A stretch of 64,000 nt of DNA from Pedobacter steynii (GTDB taxonomy: Bacteria; Bacteroidota; Bacteroidia; Sphingobacteriales; Sphingobacteriaceae): assembly GCF_001721645.1 (NCBI RefSeq), contig NZ_CP017141.1:558001-622000 (forward strand), given 5' to 3'. Made by a program: the position numbers and the translations under genes. Below are positions 1-8,925 of the stretch, piece by piece; position 1 is the first letter of the stretch, and the number at the start of each line of letters is the position of its first letter. The notes under the pieces were generated by a model, which made no database searches, was not told where the DNA came from, and was given only the letters and a program-made list of their open reading frames with translations.

Positions 1-1
1 G

Positions 2-1333
2 GACGATGCTGAATTATTCAAAGGACGCGATCCACGCGCGCTGGTTATCGATAGCATTATGGCCGATCTTGATTTCGCCTATAAAAACACACGGGAGAAA
101 GTTCCTAGCGGAACGCCAGGCAAGTGGTCAGTGGCCACCTTTTATGCCAGAGCGGCATTGTATGAAGGTACCTACCGTAAATACCATGCTGAACTTAACC
201 TGACCAGTTCTGCCAATGCTTTTCTTGAAACTGCGGCAAAAGTTGCCGGAGAGGTCATGGCTTCCAACAAATTTTCAATCTACAATACCGGTAAGCCACA
301 GGAAGATTATGCGGCCTTATTTGGAAGTCAGGACCTGACCTCGAATCCGGAAGTGATCCTGGCTAATGTTTTTGACATGAGTAAGAGCAGAAGTCAGAAT
401 GTAAATTCTGTTGTTTTTGGAGACTATGAACAGGCTCCTGCCAAAGATCTGATACAATCTTATCTGATGAAAGATGGTAGCCGGTTCACAGATCTGCCGG
501 ATTATCATAAAATAGGCTTTGTAAAAGAATTTGAAAACCGGGATGCACGTCTTTCACAGACGATGGTATACCCCGGCTGGATAAGGGTTCCGGATACGAA
601 ACCTTACATTCAAAGCTTAAATAAAAACTTCACGGGTTACCATCAACTGAAAGGTTATGTCAACAGTACTGAAGCGAGCATCCTGAATGGCGTAGACTTC
701 CCGGTTTACCGCTATGCAGAAGTCCTGCTTACCTATGCAGAAGCACTTGCTGAACTTGGAACGTTAAATCAATCCCAATTGGACCAGTCGGTAAATCTGC
801 TTAGAAAAAGAGCCGGGCAACCCAATCTGAATATGGGTATTGCAAATGCAAACCCAGACCCGCTGATGAAACAACAGTTTGGGAATGTGAGCTCAAACAT
901 AGGCGTTATTCTGGAGATCAGAAGAGAACGCAGAATAGAATTTGCTTTTGAAAACAGCAGATATGATGACCTGATGAGATGGAAAGCAGGTAAACTGCTG
1001 ACCAAAAGTCCGGAGGGCATGTATTTCCAGGGTTTAGGTAAATACGACCTGACAGGAGATGGAGTGGCAGACATCATTTTAATCGATCGGTCAATGACCA
1101 TTCCCGCGGAAGAGCAAAAGGAAATCAATTCTCTGGGTGTAAAACTCATCTATTACCGTACAGGCACCATTGGTTCGGATGCTACGGTCTATCTCAAAAA
1201 TGGAACTAACGGCGGTCTTATTGTCACCGAATCCGTTACCCGTAATTTTGAAGAACCAAAATATTATTACCGACCAATCCCACAACAACAGGTGCTCTTA
1301 AACGAGAATCTGAAACAAATATTTGGCTGGTAA
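2..1333 (+). CDS. RagB/SusD family nutrient-uptake outer-membrane lipoprotein (5' partial)
   Basis: SusD-type glycan- or nutrient-binding lipoprotein of the outer-membrane surface, which normally caps a SusC channel. The reading frame is open from base 2 (it begins DDAELFKGRDPRALVID), so the gene runs off the left edge; the first internal ATG at 59 is not the true start and the signal peptide is not visible. The C-terminal half shows SusD hallmarks: a 'YRYAEVLLTYAEALAELG' helix, an 'LNLLRKRAGQPN'-type stretch, 'EIRRERRIEFAFE..RYDDLMRW' and a terminal 'YYYRPIPQQQVLLN'. The partner susC should lie just upstream, outside the window. A strong hairpin follows at 1346-1377. The family is clear; the substrate cannot be inferred. 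Confidence 0.93.
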   Translation, partial: DDAELFKGRDPRALVIDSIMADLDFAYKNTREKVPSGTPGKWSVATFYARAALYEGTYRKYHAELNLTSSANAFLETAAKVAGEVMASNKFSIYNTGKPQEDYAALFGSQDLTSNPEVILANVFDMSKSRSQNVNSVVFGDYEQAPAKDLIQSYLMKDGSRFTDLPDYHKIGFVKEFENRDARLSQTMVYPGWIRVPDTKPYIQSLNKNFTGYHQLKGYVNSTEASILNGVDFPVYRYAEVLLTYAEALAELGTLNQSQLDQSVNLLRKRAGQPNLNMGIANANPDPLMKQQFGNVSSNIGVILEIRRERRIEFAFENSRYDDLMRWKAGKLLTKSPEGMYFQGLGKYDLTGDGVADIILIDRSMTIPAEEQKEINSLGVKLIYYRTGTIGSDATVYLKNGTNGGLIVTESVTRNFEEPKYYYRPIPQQQVLLNENLKQIFGW

Positions 1334-1345
1334 ATACCTGTTTTT

Positions 1346-1377
1346 TAACTGCCTCATCATAAAGTATGAGGCAGTTA
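1346..1377 (+). terminator. Hairpin downstream of the susD gene
   Basis: A perfect 12-bp inverted repeat (1346-1357 with 1366-1377) with an 8-nt loop lies 12 nt after the susD stop codon. The T-run is on the 5' side (TTTTTT at 1341-1346) and not after the stem, so it is not a textbook intrinsic terminator on this strand. It probably defines the mRNA 3' end. Confidence 0.5.
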
Positions 1378-1441
1378 GAAACAAGGGCTTCTGTTCTGAT
1401 TTTTTTTTGTTTCTTTGTACTCGCATTTTTCAACAAATAAC

Positions 1442-2287
1442 ATGGCTTGGTTTAAGAGAGAAAAAAAAGGTATCAGTACACTGACAGAAGAAAAAAAAGA
1501 AGCGCCGGACGGTTTATGGAACAAGTGTCCTAATTGTAAGAAAGCACTCCACAGTGCCGATCTGGTTGAAAATAAATACGTTTGCCAATATTGTGATTTT
1601 CATTTAAGGGTAGGATCAAAAGAATATTTTCAGGTATTGTTTGACAATGATGAGTTCAAAGAGCTTTTTCCAAACCTGACTTCAGGTGACCCTTTGAATT
1701 TTACAGATAGCAAACCCTATGTTGAACGATTGGCAGAAAGTCAGGCTAAAACCGGCTTAAAAGACGCCATCAGAGCTGCACATGGTAAAATCGAAGGTCA
1801 GGACCTGGTTATTGCCTGTATGGACTTCAATTTTATCGGAGGTTCTATGGGTTCAGTAGTGGGAGAAAAAATCGCCCGTTCTATTGATTATTCTATCAAA
1901 CATAAAATTCCATTCCTGATGATCTCCAAATCCGGAGGGGCCAGAATGATGGAAGCCGCATTCTCTTTAATGCAGATGGCTAAAACTTCGGCTAAATTAG
2001 CCCTGCTAAGCCAGGCTAAAATTCCATACATCTCTTTACTTACAGATCCGACAACAGGTGGCGTAACGGCTTCCTATGCGATGCTGGGTGATATTAATAT
2101 TGCTGAACCTGGCGCGTTAATCGGTTTTGCAGGCCCAAGGGTAATTAAAGAGACCATTAAAAAAGATTTACCTAAAGGATTTCAAACTGCAGAATTTGTG
2201 CAGGAACATGGTTTCCTTGATTTTATTGTGGACCGCAGGGCAATGAAAGCTAAACTTGCAGCTTTCCTTCGAATGCTCAACAACTGA
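1442..2287 (+). CDS. accD: Acetyl-CoA carboxylase carboxyltransferase, beta subunit
   Basis: Beta subunit of the cytosolic carboxyltransferase, which with AccA transfers the carboxyl group from biotin to acetyl-CoA to make malonyl-CoA for fatty-acid synthesis. The 281-aa product has the N-terminal four-Cys zinc ribbon (Cys29, Cys32, Cys48, Cys51: CPNC...CQYC) and the crotonase-like core with '[11 protein letters not shown]' and '[16 protein letters not shown]'. The ATG at 1442 was chosen because the family begins MAWFKR..KGI; an in-frame ATG nine codons upstream (1415) would add an atypical extension. The gene stands alone, separated from the upstream susD by a hairpin and ending in its own intrinsic terminator, which fits a housekeeping gene. 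Confidence 0.97.
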   Translation: MAWFKREKKGISTLTEEKKEAPDGLWNKCPNCKKALHSADLVENKYVCQYCDFHLRVGSKEYFQVLFDNDEFKELFPNLTSGDPLNFTDSKPYVERLAESQAKTGLKDAIRAAHGKIEGQDLVIACMDFNFIGGSMGSVVGEKIARSIDYSIKHKIPFLMISKSGGARMMEAAFSLMQMAKTSAKLALLSQAKIPYISLLTDPTTGGVTASYAMLGDINIAEPGALIGFAGPRVIKETIKKDLPKGFQTAEFVQEHGFLDFIVDRRAMKAKLAAFLRMLNN

Positions 2288-2302
2288 TAAAATTTTACAC
2301 AT

Positions 2303-2334
2303 AAAAAAGCGGGAGCAAAACTCCCGCTTTTTTT
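2303..2334 (+). terminator. Intrinsic terminator after accD
   Basis: GCGGGAG/CTCCCGC stem (2309-2315 with 2321-2327) with a 5-nt loop, preceded by an A-run and followed by a T-run. It lies 21 nt after the accD stop and works in both orientations on paper, so it may also terminate the convergent GH92 gene, which ends at 2351. Confidence 0.9.
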
Positions 2335-2350
2335 ATAGATCTCTTTCCCG

Positions 2351-4651
2351 CTATTTATGATCCGGATCTGTGGAAAAGGAATAAGGAAAGTCTGTTTCTT
2401 TCGTTCCTCTTTGTTTATTCGGGGTTGCGGACATGTTAAAATCCAATGTTCCTCCCTTAGTCAGCTCTTTATGGCTCAACCAGTTTTTAGGATAAGCAAC
2501 ACCATTGTATTTAAGCCCCTGAACATACCTGTTATCTGCACTGTTATTGGCTGCATTGATGGTAACCGTTTTTCCATTTTCCAGGTTCAGGGTTACCTTC
2601 TTAAATAAAGGAGCTCCCAATACGTACTGATCTGTTGCCGGGGTTACCGGATAGAAGCCCATTGCCGAAAATACATACCAGGCTGAAGTCTGTCCGTTAT
2701 CTTCATCACCACAGTAACCGTCGGGTGTAGCTTTATACATGCGGTCCATTGTTTCTCTTACCCAATATTGGGTTTTCCATGGCGCACCTGCATAATTATA
2801 CAGATAAATCATGTGCTGAATCGGTTGGTTACCATGTGCGTATTGTCCCATATTGGCAATCTGCATTTCACGGATCTCATGGATCACACTTCCATAATAG
2901 CTTTCATCATAAGTGGGAGGCAGACTAAAAACTGAATCCAGTTTGCTGACAAACTTTTCTTTTCCACCCATTAATTTTGCCAGACCGTCAATATCCTGAA
3001 AAACGGACCAGGAATAATGCCAGCTGTTTCCTTCTGTAAATGCATCTCCCCATTTGAAAGGATTAAACGGAGACTGGAACGAACCATCTTTGTTTTTCCC
3101 CCGCATTAATCCGCTGGAAGGATCAAACAGGTTTTTATAATTCATACTGCGCTTCGCATACAGGTCGGTTTCTGCTTTAGGCTTCTTCAATGCTTTACCC
3201 AATTGGTAAATGGTAAAATCATCATAAGCATATTCCAGCGTACGTGCCGCGTTTTCATTAATTTTCACATCGTAGGGTACATAACCCAATTCATTATAAT
3301 ATTTCACTCCAGCTCTTCCTACAGCTTCCAAAGGCCCTTCATTATTTGCGCCATGAACCAGGGCATCGTATAGTGTATTGATATCATAACCCCGAAGTCC
3401 TTTAATATAGGCATCAGCGACTACAGAAGCAGAATTATTCCCCACCATCACATTTGCATATCCAGGGCTGGACCATTCCGGCAACCATCCGCCTTCTTTA
3501 TAATCATTGATCAATCCTTCATGCATCTCTTTATTGATCGATGGATAAACCAGGTTAAGGAAAGGATACAATGCTCTGAAAGTATCCCAGAATCCGGTTC
3601 CGGCAAACATATAGCCCGGCAGGATTTTACCATTATATGGGCTCCAGTGTACAATTTTATTACTTGCATCCAATTCGTACAACTTATTAGGGAAGAATAA
3701 AGTCCGGTAAAAACTGGAATAGAAAGTCCTGGTCTGATCTATGGTTCCACCTTCTACGGCTACTCTGCTCAATGTTTTATTCCAGATGTCTTTTGCTTTT
3801 TGTTTGGTTGCCTCGAAAGTATCATTGGCAAGCTCTCTACGGAGATTCAGTTCTGCCTGCTCAAAGCTGATGAAAGAAGAAGCCACTTTCATGGTCACCT
3901 TTTCTCCTTTTGTCGTCTTAAAACCAATAATGGCACCCGAATGATCCGCTTTCACTTCCAACTCTTCTTTTAACAGCTCTTTTCCTTTCCAGGCATTTGC
4001 AGAAGAAAAGTCTTTATCAAAATAAGCTACAAAATAGTTCTTAAAGTTCTCTGGGGTCAGCTTATGACTATGTCTGGTTGTATATCCAATGATCTTTCTT
4101 TCTTTTGGAAAAATCTTAATGTAAGATCCTTTGTCGAAGGCATCCAACACCACAAAAGAACTGTCGGATTTTGGAAAAGTAAACCTGAACTGAGCTGCCC
4201 GCTCTGTCGGAGTGATTTCTGTCGTCACATCGGCATCGGCCAGATAAACGCTATAATAATAAGGTTTTGCAACTTCCGCCTTATGAGAATACCAGCTCGC
4301 ACGCTCGTCCTGCTCAAATTTCTTTTTACCGGTTACCGGCATGACCGAGAACTGTCCGTAATCATTCATCCATGGTGAGGGCTGATGGGTTTGTTTAAAA
4401 CCCCGGATTTTATCTGCGTCATAGGTATAAGCCCAGCCATCTCCCATTTTACCCGTCTGCGGAGTCCAGAAGTTCATTCCCCAGGGTAAGGCAATGGTTG
4501 GATAAGTATTGCCATTAGACATGGAAGGTTTACTGGCGGTTCCCATTAATGGATTAATCCATTCTACCGGATCGCTCAGTTTGCCAACAGTTTGCGCAAA
4601 CGCTGAAGAGCAGCCTGCAATTAATAATGCGGTGAGGTATCGTTTCATCAT
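2351..4651 (-). CDS. GH92 family alpha-mannosidase, exported
   Basis: Exo-acting, calcium-dependent alpha-mannosidase of glycoside hydrolase family 92, used by Bacteroidota on N-glycans and fungal mannans. At 766 aa it has the usual length and two-domain layout: N-terminal beta-sandwich to about residue 270, then a helical catalytic domain. Visible motifs are 'GTGFWDTFRALYP' (from residue 351), 'FTEGNSWHYSW' with Glu540 at the position of the general acid, and 'YCGDEDNGQTSAWYV' (647-660) with the paired acidic residues expected to act as base. The N-terminus carries an export signal; both a lipobox (LIAGC, Cys14) and a type-I site (AFAQ, residue 20) are possible, so anchoring is uncertain. 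No SusCD pair adjoins it; two LacI-type palindromes lie upstream, suggesting independent sugar-responsive control. Confidence 0.93.
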   Translation of the reverse strand: MMKRYLTALLIAGCSSAFAQTVGKLSDPVEWINPLMGTASKPSMSNGNTYPTIALPWGMNFWTPQTGKMGDGWAYTYDADKIRGFKQTHQPSPWMNDYGQFSVMPVTGKKKFEQDERASWYSHKAEVAKPYYYSVYLADADVTTEITPTERAAQFRFTFPKSDSSFVVLDAFDKGSYIKIFPKERKIIGYTTRHSHKLTPENFKNYFVAYFDKDFSSANAWKGKELLKEELEVKADHSGAIIGFKTTKGEKVTMKVASSFISFEQAELNLRRELANDTFEATKQKAKDIWNKTLSRVAVEGGTIDQTRTFYSSFYRTLFFPNKLYELDASNKIVHWSPYNGKILPGYMFAGTGFWDTFRALYPFLNLVYPSINKEMHEGLINDYKEGGWLPEWSSPGYANVMVGNNSASVVADAYIKGLRGYDINTLYDALVHGANNEGPLEAVGRAGVKYYNELGYVPYDVKINENAARTLEYAYDDFTIYQLGKALKKPKAETDLYAKRSMNYKNLFDPSSGLMRGKNKDGSFQSPFNPFKWGDAFTEGNSWHYSWSVFQDIDGLAKLMGGKEKFVSKLDSVFSLPPTYDESYYGSVIHEIREMQIANMGQYAHGNQPIQHMIYLYNYAGAPWKTQYWVRETMDRMYKATPDGYCGDEDNGQTSAWYVFSAMGFYPVTPATDQYVLGAPLFKKVTLNLENGKTVTINAANNSADNRYVQGLKYNGVAYPKNWLSHKELTKGGTLDFNMSATPNKQRGTKETDFPYSFSTDPDHK

Positions 4652-4787
4652 CTTGGTCTTGGATAAATAAAATTATAATATTTGGTTCAAAATCTCGCTT
4701 CTTATAGTCTCCATCAGTCTGCCTGAAAAATCCATATGCCTTCATTGGAATTCTGCATTGATACCTTCAGAGCTGCTTTTTTATTTA

Positions 4788-4797
4788 AAAACGTTTT
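4788..4797. promoter_or_regulatory. LacI-family-type operator, proximal copy
   Basis: Perfect palindrome AAAACGTTTT, 137 bp upstream of the GH92 start. A palindrome with a central CG flanked by A/T arms is typical of LacI/GalR-family operators. A second copy lies 91 bp further upstream. No LacI-type regulator is encoded in the window, so the regulator is unknown. Confidence 0.5.
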
Positions 4798-4877
4798 AGC
4801 AAACCCTAAATTAATAGATTTTTGCCAGATAACTAAATAAAAAGCATAACATTTTAGTTAAAGAGTCCTGAAAATAG

Positions 4878-4889
4878 TAAAACGTTTTA
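4878..4889. promoter_or_regulatory. LacI-family-type operator, distal copy
   Basis: Perfect 12-bp palindrome TAAAACGTTTTA with the same core as the copy at 4788-4797. It sits between the divergent promoter space of GH92 and the 3' end of the GNAT gene, so GH92 is the only sensible target. Two copies 91 bp apart would allow DNA looping. Confidence 0.5.
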
Positions 4890-4929
4890 TTTACCAGCCC
4901 TAAAGGAGCTATAATATGGGTGGAAACCA

Positions 4930-5463
4930 TTAATGAAGCGATGCCAGGTAAACCTTTTCCTTAATCTTTTCCGCCAGGGGTTCAGCTTCCTGATCAGACA
5001 GCATCCTGTTACTCATCAATAGAAAAGGAAAAGATTGGTTGGGATCAGCATAGGAAGGCTGATGGTAAGGGAGTGATAAGGTATGGTAACCCAATCGTTC
5101 ATAAAAAGCGATCCTTCTGACCGCAAAAGAATCTTCCGGGTGTTCGACTTCGAGAATAATCGTCCCCTGCAACAGTTCCTGATAATGTTTTAGCACAAGC
5201 GCACCATAATTCTGCCCCCGAAGTGCCGCATCAATTGCAAAATGTTCTATGAAATGACAGCCTTCTATTTCCCACCAGGTTATCAAACCAATATTTTCAT
5301 TGGCAGTAAACACCAGATCCAGATGCATTTCTTTGGTAGCAGGAATCAGCTTTAGAAGAGTAGCCCAGTCCCTCCGCTCATGCGGAGGGAAGGCATCCTC
5401 ATATAATTTTTTTAGGAAAGTCAGCGCCGGATCATTTACAGACGTGATGCGTCGAAACTGCAT
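4930..5463 (-). CDS. GNAT family N-acetyltransferase
   Basis: 177-aa protein with the GNAT fold, expected to transfer an acetyl group from acetyl-CoA to an amine; the substrate is unknown. The central segment 'HFIEHFAIDAALRGQNYGALVLKHY' matches the beta4-alpha3 acetyl-CoA pyrophosphate-binding region, with RGQNYG as a version of Q/RxxGxG/A. 'VRRIAFYERLGYH' matches the late GNAT motif. It starts 12 nt downstream of the cysteine desulfurase stop and is probably the last gene of the glmM-desulfurase-GNAT operon. Specificity cannot be assigned from sequence. Confidence 0.85.
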   Translation of the reverse strand: MQFRRITSVNDPALTFLKKLYEDAFPPHERRDWATLLKLIPATKEMHLDLVFTANENIGLITWWEIEGCHFIEHFAIDAALRGQNYGALVLKHYQELLQGTIILEVEHPEDSFAVRRIAFYERLGYHTLSLPYHQPSYADPNQSFPFLLMSNRMLSDQEAEPLAEKIKEKVYLASLH

Positions 5464-5475
5464 AGAAAGATTATT

Positions 5476-6630
5476 TTATGCAGTAACGTTCTGACTTACA
5501 ATATGTTTTACTTTATCGATCACGATATCCAGTTCTTCCTTCGTATTGTACTTACTGAAAGAGAACCTCACCGAAGGCCGGTTTGGATCAGCATTAATGC
5601 CACTCAGTACATGTGAACCGATGTTGGAACCGGAAGAACATGCACTACCACCAGAAGCAGAGATGCCATTGATATCCAGGTTAAACAACAACATATCAGA
5701 CATATCCATGGCCGGGAAAGAAACATTCAATACGGTATATAAACTTTTATCCGCATCCGTTTCTCCGTTAAAATTAACATCTGCAATTTCTGCACTCAAT
5801 CTATTCTTAAGGTAATCTTTCAGTTCCTGAATATGGTTCTGGTGGCTTTCCATTTCTGAATAAGCGATCTCCAGTGCTTTTGCCAGACCAATTATCCCAT
5901 ATACATTTTCTGTTCCTCCACGCATATTACGTTCCTGGGCACCCCCATGAATGAATGGCCCGATCTTGATGTTATGGTTCACAAAAAGAAAACCTACTCC
6001 TTTTGGCCCATGTAATTTATGCGCTGCACAAACAATGAAATGTGCTTTTAGCTTTCTTACATCATGCACATAATGTCCCATAGTCTGGACCGTATCACAA
6101 TGATAAATCGCATCATATTGCTCACAGATCTCTCCAACCCGAACAATGTCTGTCAGCGTTCCCAGTTCATTGTTGGCATGCATCAGGGAAACAAAACTAC
6201 GGCCATTCTCCTTCAGCAATTTCTCCAGATGATCGTAATCAACATTTCCTTTTTCATCGATATTCACAAAGCTCAGCTTTTCAATCACTCCCTGCTTCAA
6301 CAGCATGTTTAAAGTATGCTCTACCGCATGGTGTTCAATTTTTGAAGTGATGGCATGCTTAATATTATAGGCCGCAATCCCACAACGAATTGCAGTATTG
6401 TCCGCTTCTGTACCTCCAGAGGTAAAAAAGATCTCTGCAGGAGTCGCATTTAAAAGACCGGCAACTGTTTTTCTTGCTTTTTCTACCAATGTGCGCACTT
6501 CCCTACCCTGAGCATGAATTGCAGATGGATTACCGTAATAGTTAGTCATTACGTTCACCATCTCTGCGATTACCTCTTTATCAAGAGGTGTCGTTGCCGC
6601 ATTATCCAAATAGATCCTGTTCATCTGCAT
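5476..6630 (-). CDS. Cysteine desulfurase, NifS/IscS class V aminotransferase
   Basis: PLP enzyme that converts L-cysteine to alanine and passes the sulfane sulfur, via a cysteine persulfide, to Fe-S cluster assembly or tRNA thiolation. The 384-aa chain begins 'YLDNAATTPLD', has 'TSGGTEADNTAI', the PLP-lysine motif 'CAAHKLHGPKGVGFLF' and the mobile-loop cysteine 'SGGSACSSGS'. The start overlaps the glmM stop by one base (TAATG), implying translational coupling; an ATG two codons further in (6624) gives the more family-like start MNRIYLDNAATT. It lies between glmM and a GNAT gene, with no IscU or SufBCD nearby, so whether it serves Fe-S assembly or tRNA modification is open. Confidence 0.94.
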   Translation of the reverse strand: MQMNRIYLDNAATTPLDKEVIAEMVNVMTNYYGNPSAIHAQGREVRTLVEKARKTVAGLLNATPAEIFFTSGGTEADNTAIRCGIAAYNIKHAITSKIEHHAVEHTLNMLLKQGVIEKLSFVNIDEKGNVDYDHLEKLLKENGRSFVSLMHANNELGTLTDIVRVGEICEQYDAIYHCDTVQTMGHYVHDVRKLKAHFIVCAAHKLHGPKGVGFLFVNHNIKIGPFIHGGAQERNMRGGTENVYGIIGLAKALEIAYSEMESHQNHIQELKDYLKNRLSAEIADVNFNGETDADKSLYTVLNVSFPAMDMSDMLLFNLDINGISASGGSACSSGSNIGSHVLSGINADPNRPSVRFSFSKYNTKEELDIVIDKVKHIVSQNVTA

Positions 6631-8018
6631 TAGTTCAATTTTAAAATTTCTTTAATATCTGATATAATTTTTGAAGCCAGGTTTTCTGCAACGGTCTCGC
6701 TTCCAGCCTCACTGTAAATACGAATGATTGGTTCTGTATTTGATCTTCTTAAATGAACCCATTCTTTATCAAATTCTATTTTCAACCCATCAATTGTACT
6801 GTTCGGTTGATTTTTATATTTCTCCTGAACTTTCAGCAATAAAGCATCAATATCCATTTCAGGAGTTAAAGTGATCTTATTCTTAGAAATATAATAAGCA
6901 GGATAGCTGCTTCTCAAAAGAGAAATAGACTTACCAAATTTAGCCAGATGGGTCAAAAATAATCCTATTCCAACCAGCGCATCACGACCGTAATGTGATT
7001 CCGGATAAATGATCCCGCCATTACCTTCTCCACCGATGATTGCATTGCTCGCTTTCATCTGATTCACAACATTCACCTCGCCAACGGCCGAAGCATGGTA
7101 TTCCGCTCCCGCTCTTTCCGTCACATCTCTCAATGCTCTGGTAGAAGACAAATTGGACACGGTATTTCCAGGAGTATGCTTTAATACATAATCTGCTACT
7201 GCAACCAGGGTATACTCCTCACCAAACATCCCACCGTCTTCGCATACGAAACATAAACGGTCTACATCCGGATCCACTACAATCCCTAAATCTGCATTTT
7301 TCTCTCTTACAACTTTCGCAATTTCAGTCAGGTTTTCCGGCAAAGGTTCCGGATTATGAGGGAAATGACCATCAGGAGTACAATACAATTCATATACGGT
7401 TTCTACGCCCAGGGCTTTTAATAAAGCCGGTACAAAGATTCCACCTGTAGAGTTCACACAATCAATCGCAATCTTAAAATTGGCTGCCCTGATGGCCTCC
7501 ACATCTACCAATGGTAGCGCAAGGACTGCATCTATATGTTTTTGCAGATAAGTATCATTATTGGTTACTTTTCCCAGATCGTCTACCTCAGCAAAACTGA
7601 ATTCGGCTTTCTCAGCGATCTCCAAAAGTTCTTTTCCATCAGCATCACTGATGAATTCCCCTTTTTCATTCAATAATTTTAAAGCATTCCACTGTTTTGG
7701 GTTATGACTGGCAGTTAAGATGATTCCGCCTCCTGCTTTTTCAAGCGGAACAGCAATTTCAACTGTCGGTGTAGTCGATAAGCCAAGGTCAACGACTTCA
7801 ATTCCCAGGCCCTGAAGTGTGCCAATCACGAGGTGGTTCACCATTTCTCCGGAGATCCTGGCGTCACGACCGACAACAATTTTTTTAATGTTCGTTTTAT
7901 TGATAATCCAGGAGCCGTAAGCTGCCGTAAATTTAACGATATCAATAGGAGTCAAACCATTACCGGCAATTCCACCGATGGTTCCTCTTATTCCAGAGAT
8001 AGATTTTATTAGTGTCAA
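6630..8018 (-). CDS. glmM: Phosphoglucosamine mutase
   Basis: Interconverts glucosamine-6-phosphate and glucosamine-1-phosphate on the route to UDP-GlcNAc, lipid A and peptidoglycan. The 462-aa protein has the phosphoserine loop 'LTASHNPKQW' (Ser104), the metal loop 'DPDVDR', the sugar loop 'GEGNGG' and the phosphate-binding 'RRSNTEPIIRIY' near the C-terminus. The start was set at a TTG (8018) because the family begins MTLIKSISGIRGT; an in-frame ATG at 8102 would add 28 hydrophobic residues, and a good -7 element (TATTTTTG at 8044-8037) lies between the two. It is first in an operon with the desulfurase and GNAT. A general phosphomannomutase role cannot be excluded, but the start motif favours GlmM. 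Confidence 0.93.
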   Translation of the reverse strand: MTLIKSISGIRGTIGGIAGNGLTPIDIVKFTAAYGSWIINKTNIKKIVVGRDARISGEMVNHLVIGTLQGLGIEVVDLGLSTTPTVEIAVPLEKAGGGIILTASHNPKQWNALKLLNEKGEFISDADGKELLEIAEKAEFSFAEVDDLGKVTNNDTYLQKHIDAVLALPLVDVEAIRAANFKIAIDCVNSTGGIFVPALLKALGVETVYELYCTPDGHFPHNPEPLPENLTEIAKVVREKNADLGIVVDPDVDRLCFVCEDGGMFGEEYTLVAVADYVLKHTPGNTVSNLSSTRALRDVTERAGAEYHASAVGEVNVVNQMKASNAIIGGEGNGGIIYPESHYGRDALVGIGLFLTHLAKFGKSISLLRSSYPAYYISKNKITLTPEMDIDALLLKVQEKYKNQPNSTIDGLKIEFDKEWVHLRRSNTEPIIRIYSEAGSETVAENLASKIISDIKEILKLN

Positions 8019-8036
8019 GTTATTCGGTTTTTTTTC

Positions 8037-8044
8037 CAAAAATA
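8037..8044 (-). promoter_or_regulatory. -7 promoter element for glmM
   Basis: On the minus strand this reads TATTTTTG, an exact TAnnTTTG Bacteroidota -7 box, 18 nt before the TTG start codon of glmM. No clear TTTG -33 box is seen at the expected distance. It supports the short TTG-initiated form of the gene. Confidence 0.45.
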
Positions 8045-8133
8045 GCAAAAAAACAACATAATGATTGATTTTTAAGGCACCGAATCGTAAAATTAACATC
8101 ATTAAAATTGCTGATGAAGCTCAAATAATCCTC

Positions 8134-8161
8134 TTTGTTGCATTTGAAAATACTATATTTG
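8134..8161 (+). promoter_or_regulatory. Promoter for the methyltransferase-PAP2-ZIP operon
   Basis: TTTG (8134-8137), 16 nt, then TATATTTG (8154-8161), an exact TAnnTTTG -7 box. The spacer is slightly short of the usual 19-21 nt. It lies 33 nt before the ATG at 8194 and argues against translation from the further-upstream ATG at 8065. Confidence 0.5.
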
Positions 8162-8193
8162 TCTTTTTCCTAAACATCAAAAATTCTGGCTCT

Positions 8194-8925
8194 ATGCAGC
8201 GTAAATGGTTTCAATATTGGTTCAACTCCCCCTATTACCATATTTTATATAGTCAACGTAATGACGCTGAGGCAGAATTCTTAATTGACAACCTTTCGGC
8301 TTATTTAAAGCCTGCCGCAAACTCCAGAATTCTGGACATTGCCTGCGGCAGAGGACGTCACTCCATTTACCTGAATAAAAAAGGCTATGATGTAACCGGA
8401 ATTGATCTTTCTGAGCAAAGCATCAAATATGCTCAGCAGTTTGAACAGAAACACCTTCATTTTTTTGTTCATGACATGCGTAAACTGGCCTTTATCAATT
8501 ACTTTGATATCGCCATGAACCTGTTTACCAGTTTCGGCTATTTTGAAACGGAAAAAGACCATGTAAATGCACTAAAATCTTTTAGAAAAGGAATTAAAGC
8601 GGATGGTACCCTGGTGATCGATTATTTCAACACGCAGAAGATCGTCAAAAACCTAACCCAGCAGGAAACAAAAACTGTGGAAGGCATAGAATTTCATCTC
8701 CATAAATTTGTAGCAGAAGGGAAAATCATCAAACACATCAATTTTGAACACCGCAACAAAACCTTTGCTTTTGAAGAACGGGTTCAGGCCTTCCAGCTGG
8801 AAGATTTTGAAAGAATGTTCGAAAAGAGCGGCTTACAGATTACCGAGACTTTCGGGAGCTATGGCCTGGAGCCCTATGACGAAATTAAATCTGACCGTCT
8901 GATTTTAATCTGCAAAAAAATATGA
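8194..8925 (+). CDS. Class I SAM-dependent methyltransferase
   Basis: 243-aa cytosolic methyltransferase of unknown substrate. SAM-binding motif I is seen as 'RILDIACGRGRHSIYL' followed by the acidic loop 'GYDVTGIDLS'; later 'DIAMNLFTSFGYF' and 'LVIDYFNTQKIV' match the post-I/motif II region of small-molecule methyltransferases. The ATG at 8194 (MQRKWFQYWF) was chosen because the frame upstream of it is low-complexity, overlaps glmM's promoter and precedes the TATATTTG box. Its stop overlaps the next gene (ATGA), so it is co-translated with a PAP2 phosphatase and a ZIP transporter. The grouping does not reveal a pathway. Confidence 0.88.
   Translation: MQRKWFQYWFNSPYYHILYSQRNDAEAEFLIDNLSAYLKPAANSRILDIACGRGRHSIYLNKKGYDVTGIDLSEQSIKYAQQFEQKHLHFFVHDMRKLAFINYFDIAMNLFTSFGYFETEKDHVNALKSFRKGIKADGTLVIDYFNTQKIVKNLTQQETKTVEGIEFHLHKFVAEGKIIKHINFEHRNKTFAFEERVQAFQLEDFERMFEKSGLQITETFGSYGLEPYDEIKSDRLILICKKI

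Noticed and set aside
8065..8193. Upstream extension of the methyltransferase gene
   Set aside because: It contains the TATATTTG promoter box and is not part of the SAM-methyltransferase family.
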